Below are positions 1 through 10,063 of a stretch of 64,000 nt of DNA, one piece after another. Position 1 is the stretch's first letter. Every line of letters starts with the position of its first letter. This DNA comes from an uncultured Anaerolineales bacterium (GTDB taxonomy: Bacteria > Chloroflexota > Anaerolineae > Anaerolineales > UBA4823): positions 27,030-91,029 of the forward strand of contig CALFWB010000059.1 of assembly GCA_937928795.1 (NCBI GenBank). Reading direction: 5' to 3'. The position numbers and the translations under genes are program-made. The notes under the pieces are model-generated. The model ran no database searches and was not told where the DNA came from. It was given only the letters and a program-made list of their open reading frames with translations.

Positions 1-1
1 C

Positions 2-601
2 ACAGGGGCAATTTTAGAAAGGATACCCATTGCAGTGGGGGAAGAAAACACCTTCCATCGTGCTGTTGCAGCTTCGGGAATTTGCGATATTGTTGAGACT
101 GCGCAACGCGGGTTTATCGAATTCGGTTTTCTCGGTGGCGCGCAAATCGATCGCTATGGCAATTTGAACAGTACGGTCATCGGTGACTATGCGCGTCCTA
201 AGGTGCGTTTGCCCGGCAGCGGCGGTGCGAATGATGTCGGTTCGCATTGTTGGAGGACAATCATCATCATGCGCCATGACCGCAAACGCTTTGTGGAAAA
301 GGTGGACTTTATCACAACCCCCGGCTATTTGGATGGTCCGGGTGGGCGAGAGCGGGCTGGTTTGCCGCCAAATACAGGTCCCTATCGGGTGGTGACCAAC
401 CTGGCGGTTTTGGGTTTTCACCCAGAGAGTAAGGAAATGATGTTGTTGGCAACGCAGCCGGGCGTCACAGTGGAACAAGTGATTGCTGAAACGGGTTTTA
501 GGCTGCTGCTTGCCGAAAAAATTGAAGAAAATCCTCCACCGACGAAGGAGGAACTACGCATCTTGCGCGAGGAGGTAGATAAAGAGAGGTTTTATATATA
601 G
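2..601 (+). CDS. CoA-transferase family I, beta subunit (5' truncated by window edge)
   Basis: Frame is open from base 2 (TGAILERIPIAV...). Contains GFLGGAQIDRYGNLNSTVIGDY..KVRLPGSGG, closely matching the second B subunit at 47632..48402. Confidence 0.9.
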   Translation, partial: TGAILERIPIAVGEENTFHRAVAASGICDIVETAQRGFIEFGFLGGAQIDRYGNLNSTVIGDYARPKVRLPGSGGANDVGSHCWRTIIIMRHDRKRFVEKVDFITTPGYLDGPGGRERAGLPPNTGPYRVVTNLAVLGFHPESKEMMLLATQPGVTVEQVIAETGFRLLLAEKIEENPPPTKEELRILREEVDKERFYI

Positions 602-798
602 GGATGTCCAATCGGTGGGAGGGCAAAATCATGTCGCTCACAAGGAGGCTGCTTAGCTTAGATGGTCAGGACAATAGGATAAACCACCAGGCCACAAGGA
701 TACAAAGGACGTTCAACAGATATTCTTGGTCTATTCCTTGGCGCCCTTGTGGTGAGTTTCTTTGCACCCTCACCAGGGTGATTGGGGAATGTATCTTG

Positions 799-1779
799 CT
801 ATAAGGGTAGCTCCACGCCTAGTCCCATCTCTTTTGCCCGTTGGAAGATAGTCGGCGCAACGGCTATATCATCCAGTGCTAGGCCTAGGTTCATCGCCAT
901 GGTGCGCTCGGTCGCAGATTGGCGTGCGGCTTTTTTGCCTGCCACGATTTCTCCGAGATCGGCATATGGTTGAGGAGTTTCCTTGAAGTATCCAATCGTG
1001 CGATAATACTCCATTTGGGCTAAATCGTCGGTTGTGAATTTATCTATTTGGGCTAGGGCTTCTCCCTTCCAATAGGAGTCGTAATCCACAGCACTGGCAA
1101 AAGCGCCGGGTTGAAGCCAGTCTTTTTCAATGGTTGGGGTTGGGTTTTTGAGGATCGGTCCGGCAGTGACCACAATATCGCTCTGGGTGACGGCTGCTTG
1201 GGAATTTGTTACCCCGATAAACTCAATGGTTGGGAATTTTTGGCGCATTTCGGCGAGGAACTTTTCTTGAGCTTGGGGAAGAATATCATAAGCATAGACC
1301 CGTTCGATCGGGAATAGGGTAGCCATTGCCTCTGTGTGTGTTCGACCTTGCACGCCACAACCGAGGATGCCTAAAGTCTTCGAGTCGGGGCGAGCAAGAT
1401 ATTTAGCCGAGAGCGCCGAAGCTGCGCCAGTGCGATAAGCGGTAATCCATGTACAATCCATTACGGCATACGGGAGGCCTGTTTCTTCGTCATTTAAGAT
1501 CAACAGCCCAGATATGTATGGAAGCCCCTTTTTCGGATTATCGGGATAACCACTAACCCACTTTACCCCTGCCGCATAGAGCGAGGGGATGTAGGCGGGC
1601 ATAGCGTGAATGAAGGCGTTCGGTAAGGTATGGATGCCTAGTTTGGGAGGCAGTTCTACCTTCCCTTCGCCTTTTTCACGAAAGGCTTTTTCCAATAAAT
1701 CAATAATTGTGGGCAGGTCTAAAGCGACTTTCTCGACATCTTGGCGAGAGAGATAGAGGAAATGCAAATTGCTCGTCAT
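799..1779 (-). CDS. Ornithine cyclodeaminase / mu-crystallin family protein
   Basis: 326 aa; GVKWVSGYPDNPKKGLPYISGLLILNDEETGLPYAVMD..ITAYRTGAASALSAKYLARPDSKTLGILGCGVQGRTH is typical of the family. Confidence 0.9.
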   Translation of the reverse strand: MTSNLHFLYLSRQDVEKVALDLPTIIDLLEKAFREKGEGKVELPPKLGIHTLPNAFIHAMPAYIPSLYAAGVKWVSGYPDNPKKGLPYISGLLILNDEETGLPYAVMDCTWITAYRTGAASALSAKYLARPDSKTLGILGCGVQGRTHTEAMATLFPIERVYAYDILPQAQEKFLAEMRQKFPTIEFIGVTNSQAAVTQSDIVVTAGPILKNPTPTIEKDWLQPGAFASAVDYDSYWKGEALAQIDKFTTDDLAQMEYYRTIGYFKETPQPYADLGEIVAGKKAARQSATERTMAMNLGLALDDIAVAPTIFQRAKEMGLGVELPL

Positions 1780-1803
1780 CTCACGTTACCTCCTGAAAGC
1801 TGT

Positions 1804-3027
1804 TTATTCATCCAACCATTCTACAATGGTGGCTTCTCCTTGCCCAACACCGACGCACAAGGTTGCCAATCCATAAAATGGACGGCGGGCGGTTGGAGCG
1901 CGGCGACGCATCTCGTGAAGCAGGGTAGTCATGATGCGTGCCCCAGAGCATCCCAAGGGGTGCCCTAAGGCAATGGCACCGCCGTTGACGTTTGTAATTT
2001 CGTGCGCCAAGCCTAATTCTTCCATCACCACAAGGGACTGAATGGCGAAGGCTTCGTTGAGCTCAATCAGTTGGATATCTTGAATCGAAAGGCCGGCGCG
2101 TTGGAGGGCTTTTTGGGTAGCGGGGACAGGGCCGATGCCCATAATGCGCGGCGACACACCGGCTGCGGCGGAAGTGATGATGCGGGCTATCGGTTTTAAG
2201 CCCAGTTCAGTCGCTTTTTCTCGGCTGGTGAGCAAAAGCGCAGCCGCACCGTCATTTAATCCCGATGAATTGCCGGCTGTGACCGTGCCGCCTGAGCGAA
2301 ATGCTGGCTTGAGGCGAGCTAGTGACTCCATGGACGTATCTCGGCGCGGGCGTTCATCAGTTGTTGCCAAAATTGGGTCGCCTTTGGGTTGCGGGATAGG
2401 CACCGGGGCAATTTCTTCGGCAAATTTACCGCTATCGATGGCGGCAATAGCACGTTGATGGCTAGCAAGGGCAAACGCATCTTGTTTCTCACGCGTGAGA
2501 TGGGGATATTGTTCTGCCAAATTTTCGGCGGTTTCGCCCATCGATTCAGTGCCGTAGAGCGCTTGCATTTGGGGGTTGGGGTAGCGCCAGCCTAGGGCGG
2601 TATCCCATGCGGTTAGGTTGCCGAAGGCAAAAGGCTTTTCAGCTTTTGGGATGGAATAAGGAGCGCGTGACATGCTTTCTACACCCCCAGCGATAAAGAC
2701 CTCCCCTTCACCGCTTTTGATGGCGCGAGCAGCTTGATTGATAGCCGCTAAGCCGCTTGCGCATAGCCGATTGATCGTCACTCCGGCAACCTGCACCGGG
2801 AAGCCGGCCAATAAAAGTGCCATACGGGCTATATTGCGATTGTCTTCGCCAGCTTGGTTGGCACAACCGAGATAAACTTCTTCAACTAGCGCCGGGTCGA
2901 TGCGCGTGCGTTCAATGAGAGCTTTCAAGATGTGGGCAGCAAGATCGTCTGGGCGAACGGAAGCGAGGATTCCTCCTAGAGCACCGATGGGTGTGCGCAC
3001 AGCGTCGATAATCACTGCTTCTGGCAT
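1804..3027 (-). CDS. Acetyl-CoA acetyltransferase (thiolase)
   Basis: Start trimmed to [55 protein letters not shown] and [11 protein letters not shown] motifs. Confidence 0.93.
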   Translation of the reverse strand: MPEAVIIDAVRTPIGALGGILASVRPDDLAAHILKALIERTRIDPALVEEVYLGCANQAGEDNRNIARMALLLAGFPVQVAGVTINRLCASGLAAINQAARAIKSGEGEVFIAGGVESMSRAPYSIPKAEKPFAFGNLTAWDTALGWRYPNPQMQALYGTESMGETAENLAEQYPHLTREKQDAFALASHQRAIAAIDSGKFAEEIAPVPIPQPKGDPILATTDERPRRDTSMESLARLKPAFRSGGTVTAGNSSGLNDGAAALLLTSREKATELGLKPIARIITSAAAGVSPRIMGIGPVPATQKALQRAGLSIQDIQLIELNEAFAIQSLVVMEELGLAHEITNVNGGAIALGHPLGCSGARIMTTLLHEMRRRAPTARRPFYGLATLCVGVGQGEATIVEWLDE

Positions 3028-3056
3028 GGGTTTACCATCCTTTCTGTAGGAAAATT

Positions 3057-3605
3057 TCAAATACTTACCCCTTCTAGTCTTAATAGGCGTGCCTTGGTTT
3101 CTAAGCCATCCGGCGCGCTATAGCCATGAAGAGAACCATTGCGGCTGATTACGCGATGACAAGGGATAATGATCGGTATCGGATTGTGCGCTTCGACCTG
3201 TCCAACGGCGCGTGCTGCGCCTGGTTTACCAATCTCGCTAGCAATTTCGCCGTAGGTCTTAACTTGCCCATAAGGGATCGCAAACGTGCGGCGTAGGACT
3301 TGCTCTTGGAAGGGGGTGAGTCTTCGCCAATCAATTGGCAAGCTAAAAGCTCGGAGCCTGCCGTGGAAGTAGGCTTCTAATTGTTCAATTGCTTGTTGCA
3401 AAAGGAGCGATGGGGCTCGTTGAGGGATAAATCCTCTGAGGCGCAAGCTTTCTTCAAACACTTCTGGATGAGTTTGCATCTCAAGGAAAGCTAAGCCAGC
3501 TTCAGAAGCTGCCAGCCCAATTTGCCCAAAAGGGGTTTGAGAAAGATAAGCGACCGACAGACTGAGTGGATGAGAAATGACTTTGGATTGCATGTTTTGC
3601 TCCAA
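3057..3605 (-). CDS. ogt: Methylated-DNA--[protein]-cysteine S-methyltransferase
   Basis: [44 protein letters not shown] active-site motif. Confidence 0.93.
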   Translation of the reverse strand: MEQNMQSKVISHPLSLSVAYLSQTPFGQIGLAASEAGLAFLEMQTHPEVFEESLRLRGFIPQRAPSLLLQQAIEQLEAYFHGRLRAFSLPIDWRRLTPFQEQVLRRTFAIPYGQVKTYGEIASEIGKPGAARAVGQVEAHNPIPIIIPCHRVISRNGSLHGYSAPDGLETKARLLRLEGVSI

Positions 3606-3609
3606 AAGC

Positions 3610-4485
3610 TCAATAGTTGGTTACGGTGTCAATAAGCCCTAATTCTCTGGCTCGGTGCTCGCAGGCTCGAAAGACGAGGATGGAAATGATGGCAAACAGA
3701 AAGGTTAGGGCGACCAAGATCAAATAAAGTTCGCTATTTGAGAAACTCTGTAAGGTAGGGAAGCTGGAAGCAACTTTGCCTACTAGTAAACGGCGCAGAA
3801 GTTCGAGCCAATAGGTAATAGGCATAAGAAAACCGATCGGGCGCAGATAGGCAGGTAAGACTTCCAGAGGGAAAATGGCTCCACTGAAAAGGTAAAGTGC
3901 TCCGGCTACTGCCTCGCCGACGCCGAACATGTGGTGGACGAGGAGGAGCATGACCCCGGCTAGAGTCAAACCCATTAGGGCTAACATCATGACTCCGGTG
4001 AAGAGCGTTAGGAGGAAAAAGCTCCAATTGACTTGATCGATGTCGATTGAAATTTTGAGAAACAGCACGCCAAAAAGAATGGTCACGAAAACAGAAATGG
4101 AGGCAATGATGAAGCGCGCTACCCCGCGACCAAGCAGGTAAGACGGAAAGTGTACTGGGGCGGTATAGATGTATTTCATGGTTTTATAATGCTCACGATC
4201 GTCAATCACTGCCCAAGAGATGCCGGTCATGACATGCCCGACATACATATAGAAAGCATTTCCTAGGTAAATATAAGGGAAGATTGGTGATTCAAAATCG
4301 GCTTGGGTAATAACGCTATACATGATGACCAAAATGGCAGCGCTGGAAAGCGGTTTGATCAGCGAGTAAATAGCAAAGAGGAACGGGTCAGCCCAGTTCG
4401 ATTCGATTTGCCAGCCAAGCCAAGTCGCTAAGCGAAAGGAGCGCCAGAAGATAGGTGCGGAAGATAACAAGCGCGTAGTTTTCAT
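3610..4485 (-). CDS. ABC-2 type transporter permease
   Basis: Multi-TM ABC-2 permease-like protein in an operon with a second permease and an ATPase. Confidence 0.85.
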   Translation of the reverse strand: MKTTRLLSSAPIFWRSFRLATWLGWQIESNWADPFLFAIYSLIKPLSSAAILVIMYSVITQADFESPIFPYIYLGNAFYMYVGHVMTGISWAVIDDREHYKTMKYIYTAPVHFPSYLLGRGVARFIIASISVFVTILFGVLFLKISIDIDQVNWSFFLLTLFTGVMMLALMGLTLAGVMLLLVHHMFGVGEAVAGALYLFSGAIFPLEVLPAYLRPIGFLMPITYWLELLRRLLVGKVASSFPTLQSFSNSELYLILVALTFLFAIISILVFRACEHRARELGLIDTVTNY

Positions 4486-4500
4486 TTTTTTGAGTCGGTT

Positions 4501-5325
4501 TCACCGGCGTGATTCGGTTAATCGCCCTTCGCGAATGGCAAGTTTTTCCATGTAGTTTAGCAACCAATGGGCGCCGAGAAGGAAAATGCCGCACAAAACC
4601 AGCAAGCCGATCACTTCATCGCGCACATCCAGGAAGCCAAATTGAGCAGCGGAAGGGAAAACAAGCTGACGCATAGCATCTAATCCTAAGGTTAATGGGA
4701 TCAGAGAAGCGCTGAGCGCAATCCAGAACCCGAGATTTTTGACCGGAAAATAAAAGCCGGAGATCAGGTAGATCGGCTCTTGGGCAAGGTTGGCTAAATG
4801 CCACGCTTCACGGCTGAGCAATAGAAAAAGAGAAGCCGACATCATCCCTAAACCATAGAGCGCCGTCATGGTCAAGAAGAACACGAGAGTTAGCAGTCCA
4901 AAGTTGGCAACCATAAAACGCACCTGAAAGATCCACCCACCGATGACCAAGATCACGATTGCGCGCAAGAGGGTTGCAACCATACCACCCAGCGCCATGC
5001 CGAGCAAGATGGCCATCATCGAGTTGGGAGCCATGATATAGAGAGCTAAATTTCCTTGCTCCTTTTCCCAATACAACTGGCTGGACATGCTCCATAGAAC
5101 GTTCAGCCAGAAGGCGGTCATGGCGCCACCCATTACGACGAATCCGATATATTCTTCCGGTGCACCAATGGCTCGGTAGACAAAGACATAAGCGGCAACA
5201 CCCAAAATTGGCAGAAAGATATCAAAAAACATCCACGATTTTTCGCGCTGCTGTCCGATGATGCGCGGGTAAGCGCGGGCGATAACAGTTTTGAAGAATA
5301 ATTTCCAGCCACTAGCTTTCGGCAT
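4501..5325 (-). CDS. ABC-2 type transporter permease
   Basis: Start trimmed to MPKASGWKLFFKTVIARAYP. Multi-TM; overlaps the 3' end of the ATPase gene. Confidence 0.85.
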   Translation of the reverse strand: MPKASGWKLFFKTVIARAYPRIIGQQREKSWMFFDIFLPILGVAAYVFVYRAIGAPEEYIGFVVMGGAMTAFWLNVLWSMSSQLYWEKEQGNLALYIMAPNSMMAILLGMALGGMVATLLRAIVILVIGGWIFQVRFMVANFGLLTLVFFLTMTALYGLGMMSASLFLLLSREAWHLANLAQEPIYLISGFYFPVKNLGFWIALSASLIPLTLGLDAMRQLVFPSAAQFGFLDVRDEVIGLLVLCGIFLLGAHWLLNYMEKLAIREGRLTESRR

Positions 5326-6337
5326 GGCTAGCGCCGTTTGTGCCACGTTCGATCTCCTCCATGCTTTTGCCGACCAGGTCAACGAAAACATCCTCCAGAG
5401 TAGGTTCGCGTTTTTGCAGGTTAATAATGCGCACTTGGTTTTCCGTCAAGGTATTAACCACAGCGGCAAGAGTTTCATCTCGGTCGAGGATGAGATCAAG
5501 GATTGCGTAGCCATCGCGGGGCTTGACACCGAATTTGCGAACTCCATGGATGGATTGAAGGTGTTGGGGATAAGGACTCGTGACTTGACTGACTTCCAGA
5601 TGGTAAATGGCTTCGCGCTGCAGACGGTACTTTAGTGACGCGGGTGTGTCACAAGCCAAGACGCGCCCCTTGTTGATAATGGCGACTCGGTCGCATAATT
5701 CTTCAGCTTCTGCCATGTAATGGGTGGTTAGAAGGATGGTGCGTTCTGGGTGTTCATCTAGCCATTGGCGGATAAAGCGGCGCACATCTCGGGATGCGCC
5801 AACATCCAAGCCCAGGGTAGGTTCGTCCAGAAATAAGACTTGCGGGTCGGTGAGAAAGCCGCGCACGATATTCATCTTTTGGCGCAAGCCGGTTGATAAA
5901 TCCGAGGATTTGGTATTTATCCGATCGGCTAAGCCAACGATCTCGAGGAGTTGGGCAATGCGCCGATTAGCCTCTTTGGAGCTGAGTCCATAGAATTGAG
6001 CAAACATCCAGAGGTTTTCGCGCACGGTGAGCAAACCGTATCCGGAAGATTCCCCGCCAGAGACCATGTTGATGATCGGTCGAATTTTATGCGCTTCCTT
6101 AACCACGTCATAGCCGCAGACAAGAGCGGTTCCGCTAGTAGGCGCAAGTAGGGTGGTTAGGATCTTAATCAACGTCGTCTTCCCGGCGCCGTTCGGGCCA
6201 AGCAAGCCAAACAATTCCCCTTGATGAACCTCTAAGGAGACATCCTGCAGAGCAACTAATTGTTTAGCAGTGCTCTTCTTGCTGCCACGAATTTTGTAAA
6301 CGCGACCGAGATGATTGGTTTGAATTGCAAAATTCAT
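5312..6337 (-). CDS. ABC transporter ATP-binding protein
   Basis: Walker A GPNGAGKTT, signature LSTGLRQK, Walker B VLFLDEPTLGLD. Confidence 0.95.
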   Translation of the reverse strand: MNFAIQTNHLGRVYKIRGSKKSTAKQLVALQDVSLEVHQGELFGLLGPNGAGKTTLIKILTTLLAPTSGTALVCGYDVVKEAHKIRPIINMVSGGESSGYGLLTVRENLWMFAQFYGLSSKEANRRIAQLLEIVGLADRINTKSSDLSTGLRQKMNIVRGFLTDPQVLFLDEPTLGLDVGASRDVRRFIRQWLDEHPERTILLTTHYMAEAEELCDRVAIINKGRVLACDTPASLKYRLQREAIYHLEVSQVTSPYPQHLQSIHGVRKFGVKPRDGYAILDLILDRDETLAAVVNTLTENQVRIINLQKREPTLEDVFVDLVGKSMEEIERGTNGASHAES

Positions 6338-6374
6338 CGTTTTTTAATCAAAACCTGCAAAATTGTTGGGTCAG

Positions 6375-6396
6375 CGTAGGTTAATCGTAGGTTAAG
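6375..6396. repeat. 11-bp tandem direct repeat (CGTAGGTTAAT/CGTAGGTTAAG) upstream of the ABC exporter operon
   Basis: CGTAGGTTAAT CGTAGGTTAAG CGT read directly; about 40 bp upstream of the ATPase ATG. Confidence 0.6.
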
Positions 6397-6468
6397 CGTC
6401 AAGCATTTCTCGGTGAAGTTTGATAAACTCAACATCGAAGGGCGATTTCTCTTCTTCTCCTCCTTAGA

Positions 6469-6497
6469 GAGAGCCGGAAGCGGCGTATCCGGCTCTC
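6469..6497 (-). terminator. Hairpin, possible terminator of the upstream minus-strand gene
   Basis: GAGAGCCGGA - 9 nt - TCCGGCTCTC perfect 10-bp stem; no strong U-tract. Confidence 0.4.
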
Positions 6498-6608
6498 GCT
6501 GATTTAATGGGTTTACTTATCTGAGTTATCTTCATAGGTAGTCCTTTTTGACTGGCCGCAGGTAGAGTCGTTCGTTTGACTGCTCTCATCTTGTTCAAGC
6601 AGATGAAA

Positions 6609-7490
6609 TTACTCTTGCCTCAGCTCGTTGAAGCGCTCGAGTGCTTCTTCTGTGTAAAGCAGTGAGCCGTCCTTCTGCAAGATAACCCCCATCTCCTTTG
6701 CCAGCAGATCAGCTCCTTTCGTCATCTCGCGTCCAGCCGCAACGGGAATGACTTGTAACCCCGCTTTACTCAACAAGTCTGCCCTCCGCCTTGCCCGTCT
6801 GACATCGTTCTGGTCAATCACTCCAGAGACTTCGACCGCTAGCCAGAGCTCCTTGAGCCTCACTTTTTCTTCCCATGAGCGGTTCAAATGCCCACGTATC
6901 AGTAGGTCTAAGGAGATCAAGTCATTGCGCTCTTCATCGCTCAGGTTTGGCTCTATCCACTCAGTCCAGATGTCTTGGAGGTCAACAACTTGGGCTCGAG
7001 AAACAAGCTTTCCGAAGTAACTAAAGGCGCGTTGGCGAAAGCGTATTTCGAGCATGTCGCCGCGCAGTTCATCAACGTGGATGGAGATGATGTCAACGCG
7101 CTCCGTGAGTTTTTGAAGCTTTTCTTCGGTTTTCTTCTGGGCTTCGGTTAGCTCGATGATCGCCTGCTCCATGCGCGCAAAACGCTCTTCGTTTCGTTTC
7201 TGGGCTTCGGTCAGCTCGGCGACAGATTGCTCTAAGCGGGTGAGGCGTTCCTCGCTCCGTTTGTGCGCTTCGATTAATTCCTTCTGTCCTTCAGCTAGCT
7301 CAGCAACCGCTTGCTCAAGACGAGTGAGACGCTCTTCGGCGCGCTTATGGGCTTCCACTAGTTCGCGCACGGCTTGCGGCAATTCTAGCACATCAGGGGT
7401 TAATAACAAATGGCGCAGCTCCTCCCGCCATTCAGGGTGCTGATTGAGCAAGCGCACGAGGTCGTGGTAATCCGACACTTGAAAAGCCAT
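6609..7490 (-). CDS. Hypothetical protein: coiled-coil with 21-aa tandem repeats plus C-terminal PD-(D/E)XK nuclease-like domain
   Basis: Repeated EAHKRxEERLTRLEQxVAELT units; C-terminus ELWLAVEVSGVIDQNDVRRARRRADLLSKAGLQVIPVAAG resembles the DUF3782-like family. Confidence 0.7.
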   Translation of the reverse strand: MAFQVSDYHDLVRLLNQHPEWREELRHLLLTPDVLELPQAVRELVEAHKRAEERLTRLEQAVAELAEGQKELIEAHKRSEERLTRLEQSVAELTEAQKRNEERFARMEQAIIELTEAQKKTEEKLQKLTERVDIISIHVDELRGDMLEIRFRQRAFSYFGKLVSRAQVVDLQDIWTEWIEPNLSDEERNDLISLDLLIRGHLNRSWEEKVRLKELWLAVEVSGVIDQNDVRRARRRADLLSKAGLQVIPVAAGREMTKGADLLAKEMGVILQKDGSLLYTEEALERFNELRQE

Positions 7491-7804
7491 GTTACATTTC
7501 CTGATTTTGATTATATCTCAAAAAAGTAGGTGATAAAGCTGCATTCAATAGGATTTCTCACTTGCTCGAGTGGCTTTATTAATCTAGCGAGGCAAACCGT
7601 TTGTCCTCTTTATTGAGACTGAATGCATACCGAGAGGTTTTCGATAGGTTGACTCCAAAAGTCGGCTTCAACCGACTGTTACGAGATGAGGAAGGGATTT
7701 TTCCTGCGCGGCTCTTAACCAGATTGAGGGGGGGTAGGCACTTAAGAAAAGAGGTACGGGAAGAACCAAAGAATGTCAAGAGGTTATCCTGTATAATCGA
7801 GAGA

Positions 7805-9406
7805 GTGAGTGAAGGAACAACCTTAGGCTCAGGTCGATTAGCACAAGCTGCCGCTACGGTAATGGCGGCTTTCTTTGTTAGTAACTTGACCGGCTTAATA
7901 CGCCAAATTCTGGTTGCCAGAGCATTCGGAACAGGGGCGGAGATGGAAGCCTTTAATGCTGCGAACCGTGTAGCAGAAACCCTCTTCAACCTCGTTGCTG
8001 GTGGCGCTTTGGCGTCTGCATTTATCCCAACCTTTAGCGGGCTGTTAGCCAAGAGAGAAACGGTGAAGGCTTGGCAGTTAGCTTCGGCGATTGCCAATCT
8101 AGTATTGGTTGTCCTCATCCTCTTGACGGCAGTAATCTATCTTTTTGCTCCCGAAGTCGTTCGCTATATTCTGGCACCAGGCTTTCGCTTTGAGGTTAGC
8201 AAAGAGGCAACAACGATTTCTCTTTTGCGATTGATGTTGCCCTCGGCGACTCTTTTTGCCCTAAGTGGCTTAGTGATGGGTATTTTGAACTCACACCAGG
8301 TTTTCTTAGTCCCCGCTTTGACGCCCTCGATGTACCAATTGGGCATGATTTTCGGGGTGTTGGTCCTATCGCCTTCGCTAGGGATTGCCGGATTGGGTTG
8401 GGGGGTTTTGGTTGGCGCTGGATTGCATCTTGGTTTGCAACTTCCCTCTTTATGGCGGCTTAAGGGGCAATATTTCCTTGACTTGGCTTTGGATATGCCA
8501 GAAGTGCGCGAAGTCATCCGTTTGTTTGCGCCGCGCTTAATTGGGGTTGCGGTTGTACAGTTGAATTTTTGGGTGAATACCCGCTTAGCCTCCCAGATGC
8601 CCGAAGGCAGTGTAACCGGTGTGGTATTGGGATTTACGTTGATGTTGATGCCTCAAGCTGCTATTGCCCAATCGGTGGCAATTGTTGCATTGCCGACCCT
8701 TTCAACACATTTTGCATTAGGCAAATTTGATGACCTACGTTCAACGCTGGTCAATGGATTGAGAGGTGTTTTGTTCCTAGCTATACCAGCCAGTGTGGGT
8801 TTGAGCCTACTCAGAAAACCGATTGTGGCGATGCTTTACCAGCGAGGAGCGTTTGATGAACGTTCCACTGAATTTGTGGCTTGGGCGTTGTTATGGTATG
8901 CAAGTGGACTGGTTGGTCATAGCTTGGTAGAAATTTTTGCCCGTTCCTTTTACGCAATGCATGATACCCGAACGCCGGTCTGGGTTGGATCGCTAGCAAT
9001 GGGATTGAATGTCGGTTTGAGCTATCTCTTTTCGGCAATCTTTTGGTGGTTGGGCTGGTTGCCGCACGGGGGCTTAGCCCTAGCCAACACAATCGCAACC
9101 TACCTTGAAGCGCTAGGATTGTACTGGATGATGCGTCGCCGCTTGGGAGGTTTGGATGAGCGCACCTTTTTACGCTTTGTCGTCAAAACAAGTCTTGCCA
9201 GCTTGGTGATGGGGATTGGCGTAGCTCTTTGGATAACTTACCTAAGTGAACAACCGGTGTTTGTTCTGGCCCTTGGTGGAATTGCATTAGGTGGCGGTTT
9301 CTTTGGTGTGAGTGCTTGGTTGTTGCGCCTTGAGGAGCTATGGATTTTGTATAACCTTGTCATCCGCTGGGCTAAGAGACAGACAACCACACCAATTGAG
9401 CGGTAA
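7805..9406 (+). CDS. murJ: Lipid II flippase MurJ/MviN family protein
   Basis: GTG start chosen (MSEGTTLGSGRLAQAAATVMAAFFVSNLTGLIRQILVARAFG). Multi-TM MviN-type sequence. Confidence 0.9.
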   Translation: MSEGTTLGSGRLAQAAATVMAAFFVSNLTGLIRQILVARAFGTGAEMEAFNAANRVAETLFNLVAGGALASAFIPTFSGLLAKRETVKAWQLASAIANLVLVVLILLTAVIYLFAPEVVRYILAPGFRFEVSKEATTISLLRLMLPSATLFALSGLVMGILNSHQVFLVPALTPSMYQLGMIFGVLVLSPSLGIAGLGWGVLVGAGLHLGLQLPSLWRLKGQYFLDLALDMPEVREVIRLFAPRLIGVAVVQLNFWVNTRLASQMPEGSVTGVVLGFTLMLMPQAAIAQSVAIVALPTLSTHFALGKFDDLRSTLVNGLRGVLFLAIPASVGLSLLRKPIVAMLYQRGAFDERSTEFVAWALLWYASGLVGHSLVEIFARSFYAMHDTRTPVWVGSLAMGLNVGLSYLFSAIFWWLGWLPHGGLALANTIATYLEALGLYWMMRRRLGGLDERTFLRFVVKTSLASLVMGIGVALWITYLSEQPVFVLALGGIALGGGFFGVSAWLLRLEELWILYNLVIRWAKRQTTTPIER

Positions 9407-9815
9407 CCACGCCTAAGACCACTCCCGCAAAGGCTTCAATCGGTGTATGTCCGAGCACTTCGCGCAATTGTTCTTCCTTGAGTGGATGACCGCTGGCAAG
9501 ATCGTTGATCATGGCGTTGATCAGCTCGGCATGTTTTCCCGCTTGGCGGCGGATGCCGGTGGCGTCGTAAACAACGACCATGGCAAGGGTCAATCCAATA
9601 GCAAAGTGAGGGGAGTCAAAGCCATAAAACAAGCCAAGCGCATGAGCAACGGCGGTTACCAGAGCAGAGTGCGAACTGGGCATCCCTCCTGCTCGGAAAA
9701 GCAATGCCCAATTCCACTGCCGAGTTTTGATATATTCGATCGGCACCTTGACGGTTTGGGCGATTATCCAAGCAATGGCTCCGGAGATTAGAACATAATT
9801 GCGGAAGATTTCCAT
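9372..9815 (-). CDS. Divergent PAP2 family (DUF212/YuiD-like) membrane protein
   Basis: RAGGMPSSHSALVTAVAHALG and VVYDATGIRRQAGKHAELIN motifs. Confidence 0.9.
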   Translation of the reverse strand: MEIFRNYVLISGAIAWIIAQTVKVPIEYIKTRQWNWALLFRAGGMPSSHSALVTAVAHALGLFYGFDSPHFAIGLTLAMVVVYDATGIRRQAGKHAELINAMINDLASGHPLKEEQLREVLGHTPIEAFAGVVLGVVTAQLVWLSVS

Positions 9816-9844
9816 GTCGATTCTAGATAAATTCTTCTTTTTTG

Positions 9845-10063
9845 CTATAGCTTCTCATCGCTTAGGGTTCGGATAGCTAGTTCTGCTTGTTCCAGCAATT
9901 GAAGGCAATACTGAACCAAGGCTTGTCCTCGTTGATAGAGAGAAAGTGTCTCCTGCAAGGTTTGTTCGCCGCTTTCCATTTGGTTAACGACATGTTCCAA
10001 TTCTTGCATAGCTTCTTCAAACGAGAGCGATTCCAGAGAGGGTTCAGGTTTTTTGCTGTTCAT
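9845..10063 (-). CDS. xseB: Exodeoxyribonuclease VII small subunit
   Basis: LSFEEAMQELEHVVNQMESGEQTLQETLSLYQRGQALVQYC. Confidence 0.93.
   Translation of the reverse strand: MNSKKPEPSLESLSFEEAMQELEHVVNQMESGEQTLQETLSLYQRGQALVQYCLQLLEQAELAIRTLSDEKL

Noticed and set aside
14-478. 154-aa minus-strand ORF at the left edge
   Set aside because: Shadow of the strongly supported CoA-transferase beta subunit on the plus strand.
7130-7370. CRISPR-like regularly spaced repeats
   Set aside because: The ~63-bp periodicity is coding (21-aa coiled-coil repeats) and lacks conserved repeats with unique spacers; no CRISPR array seen anywhere in the window.
7601-7804. Upstream extension of the murJ ORF (first ~68 residues)
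   Set aside because: Sequence is not MurJ-like; GTG at 7805 gives a normal MurJ N-terminus.
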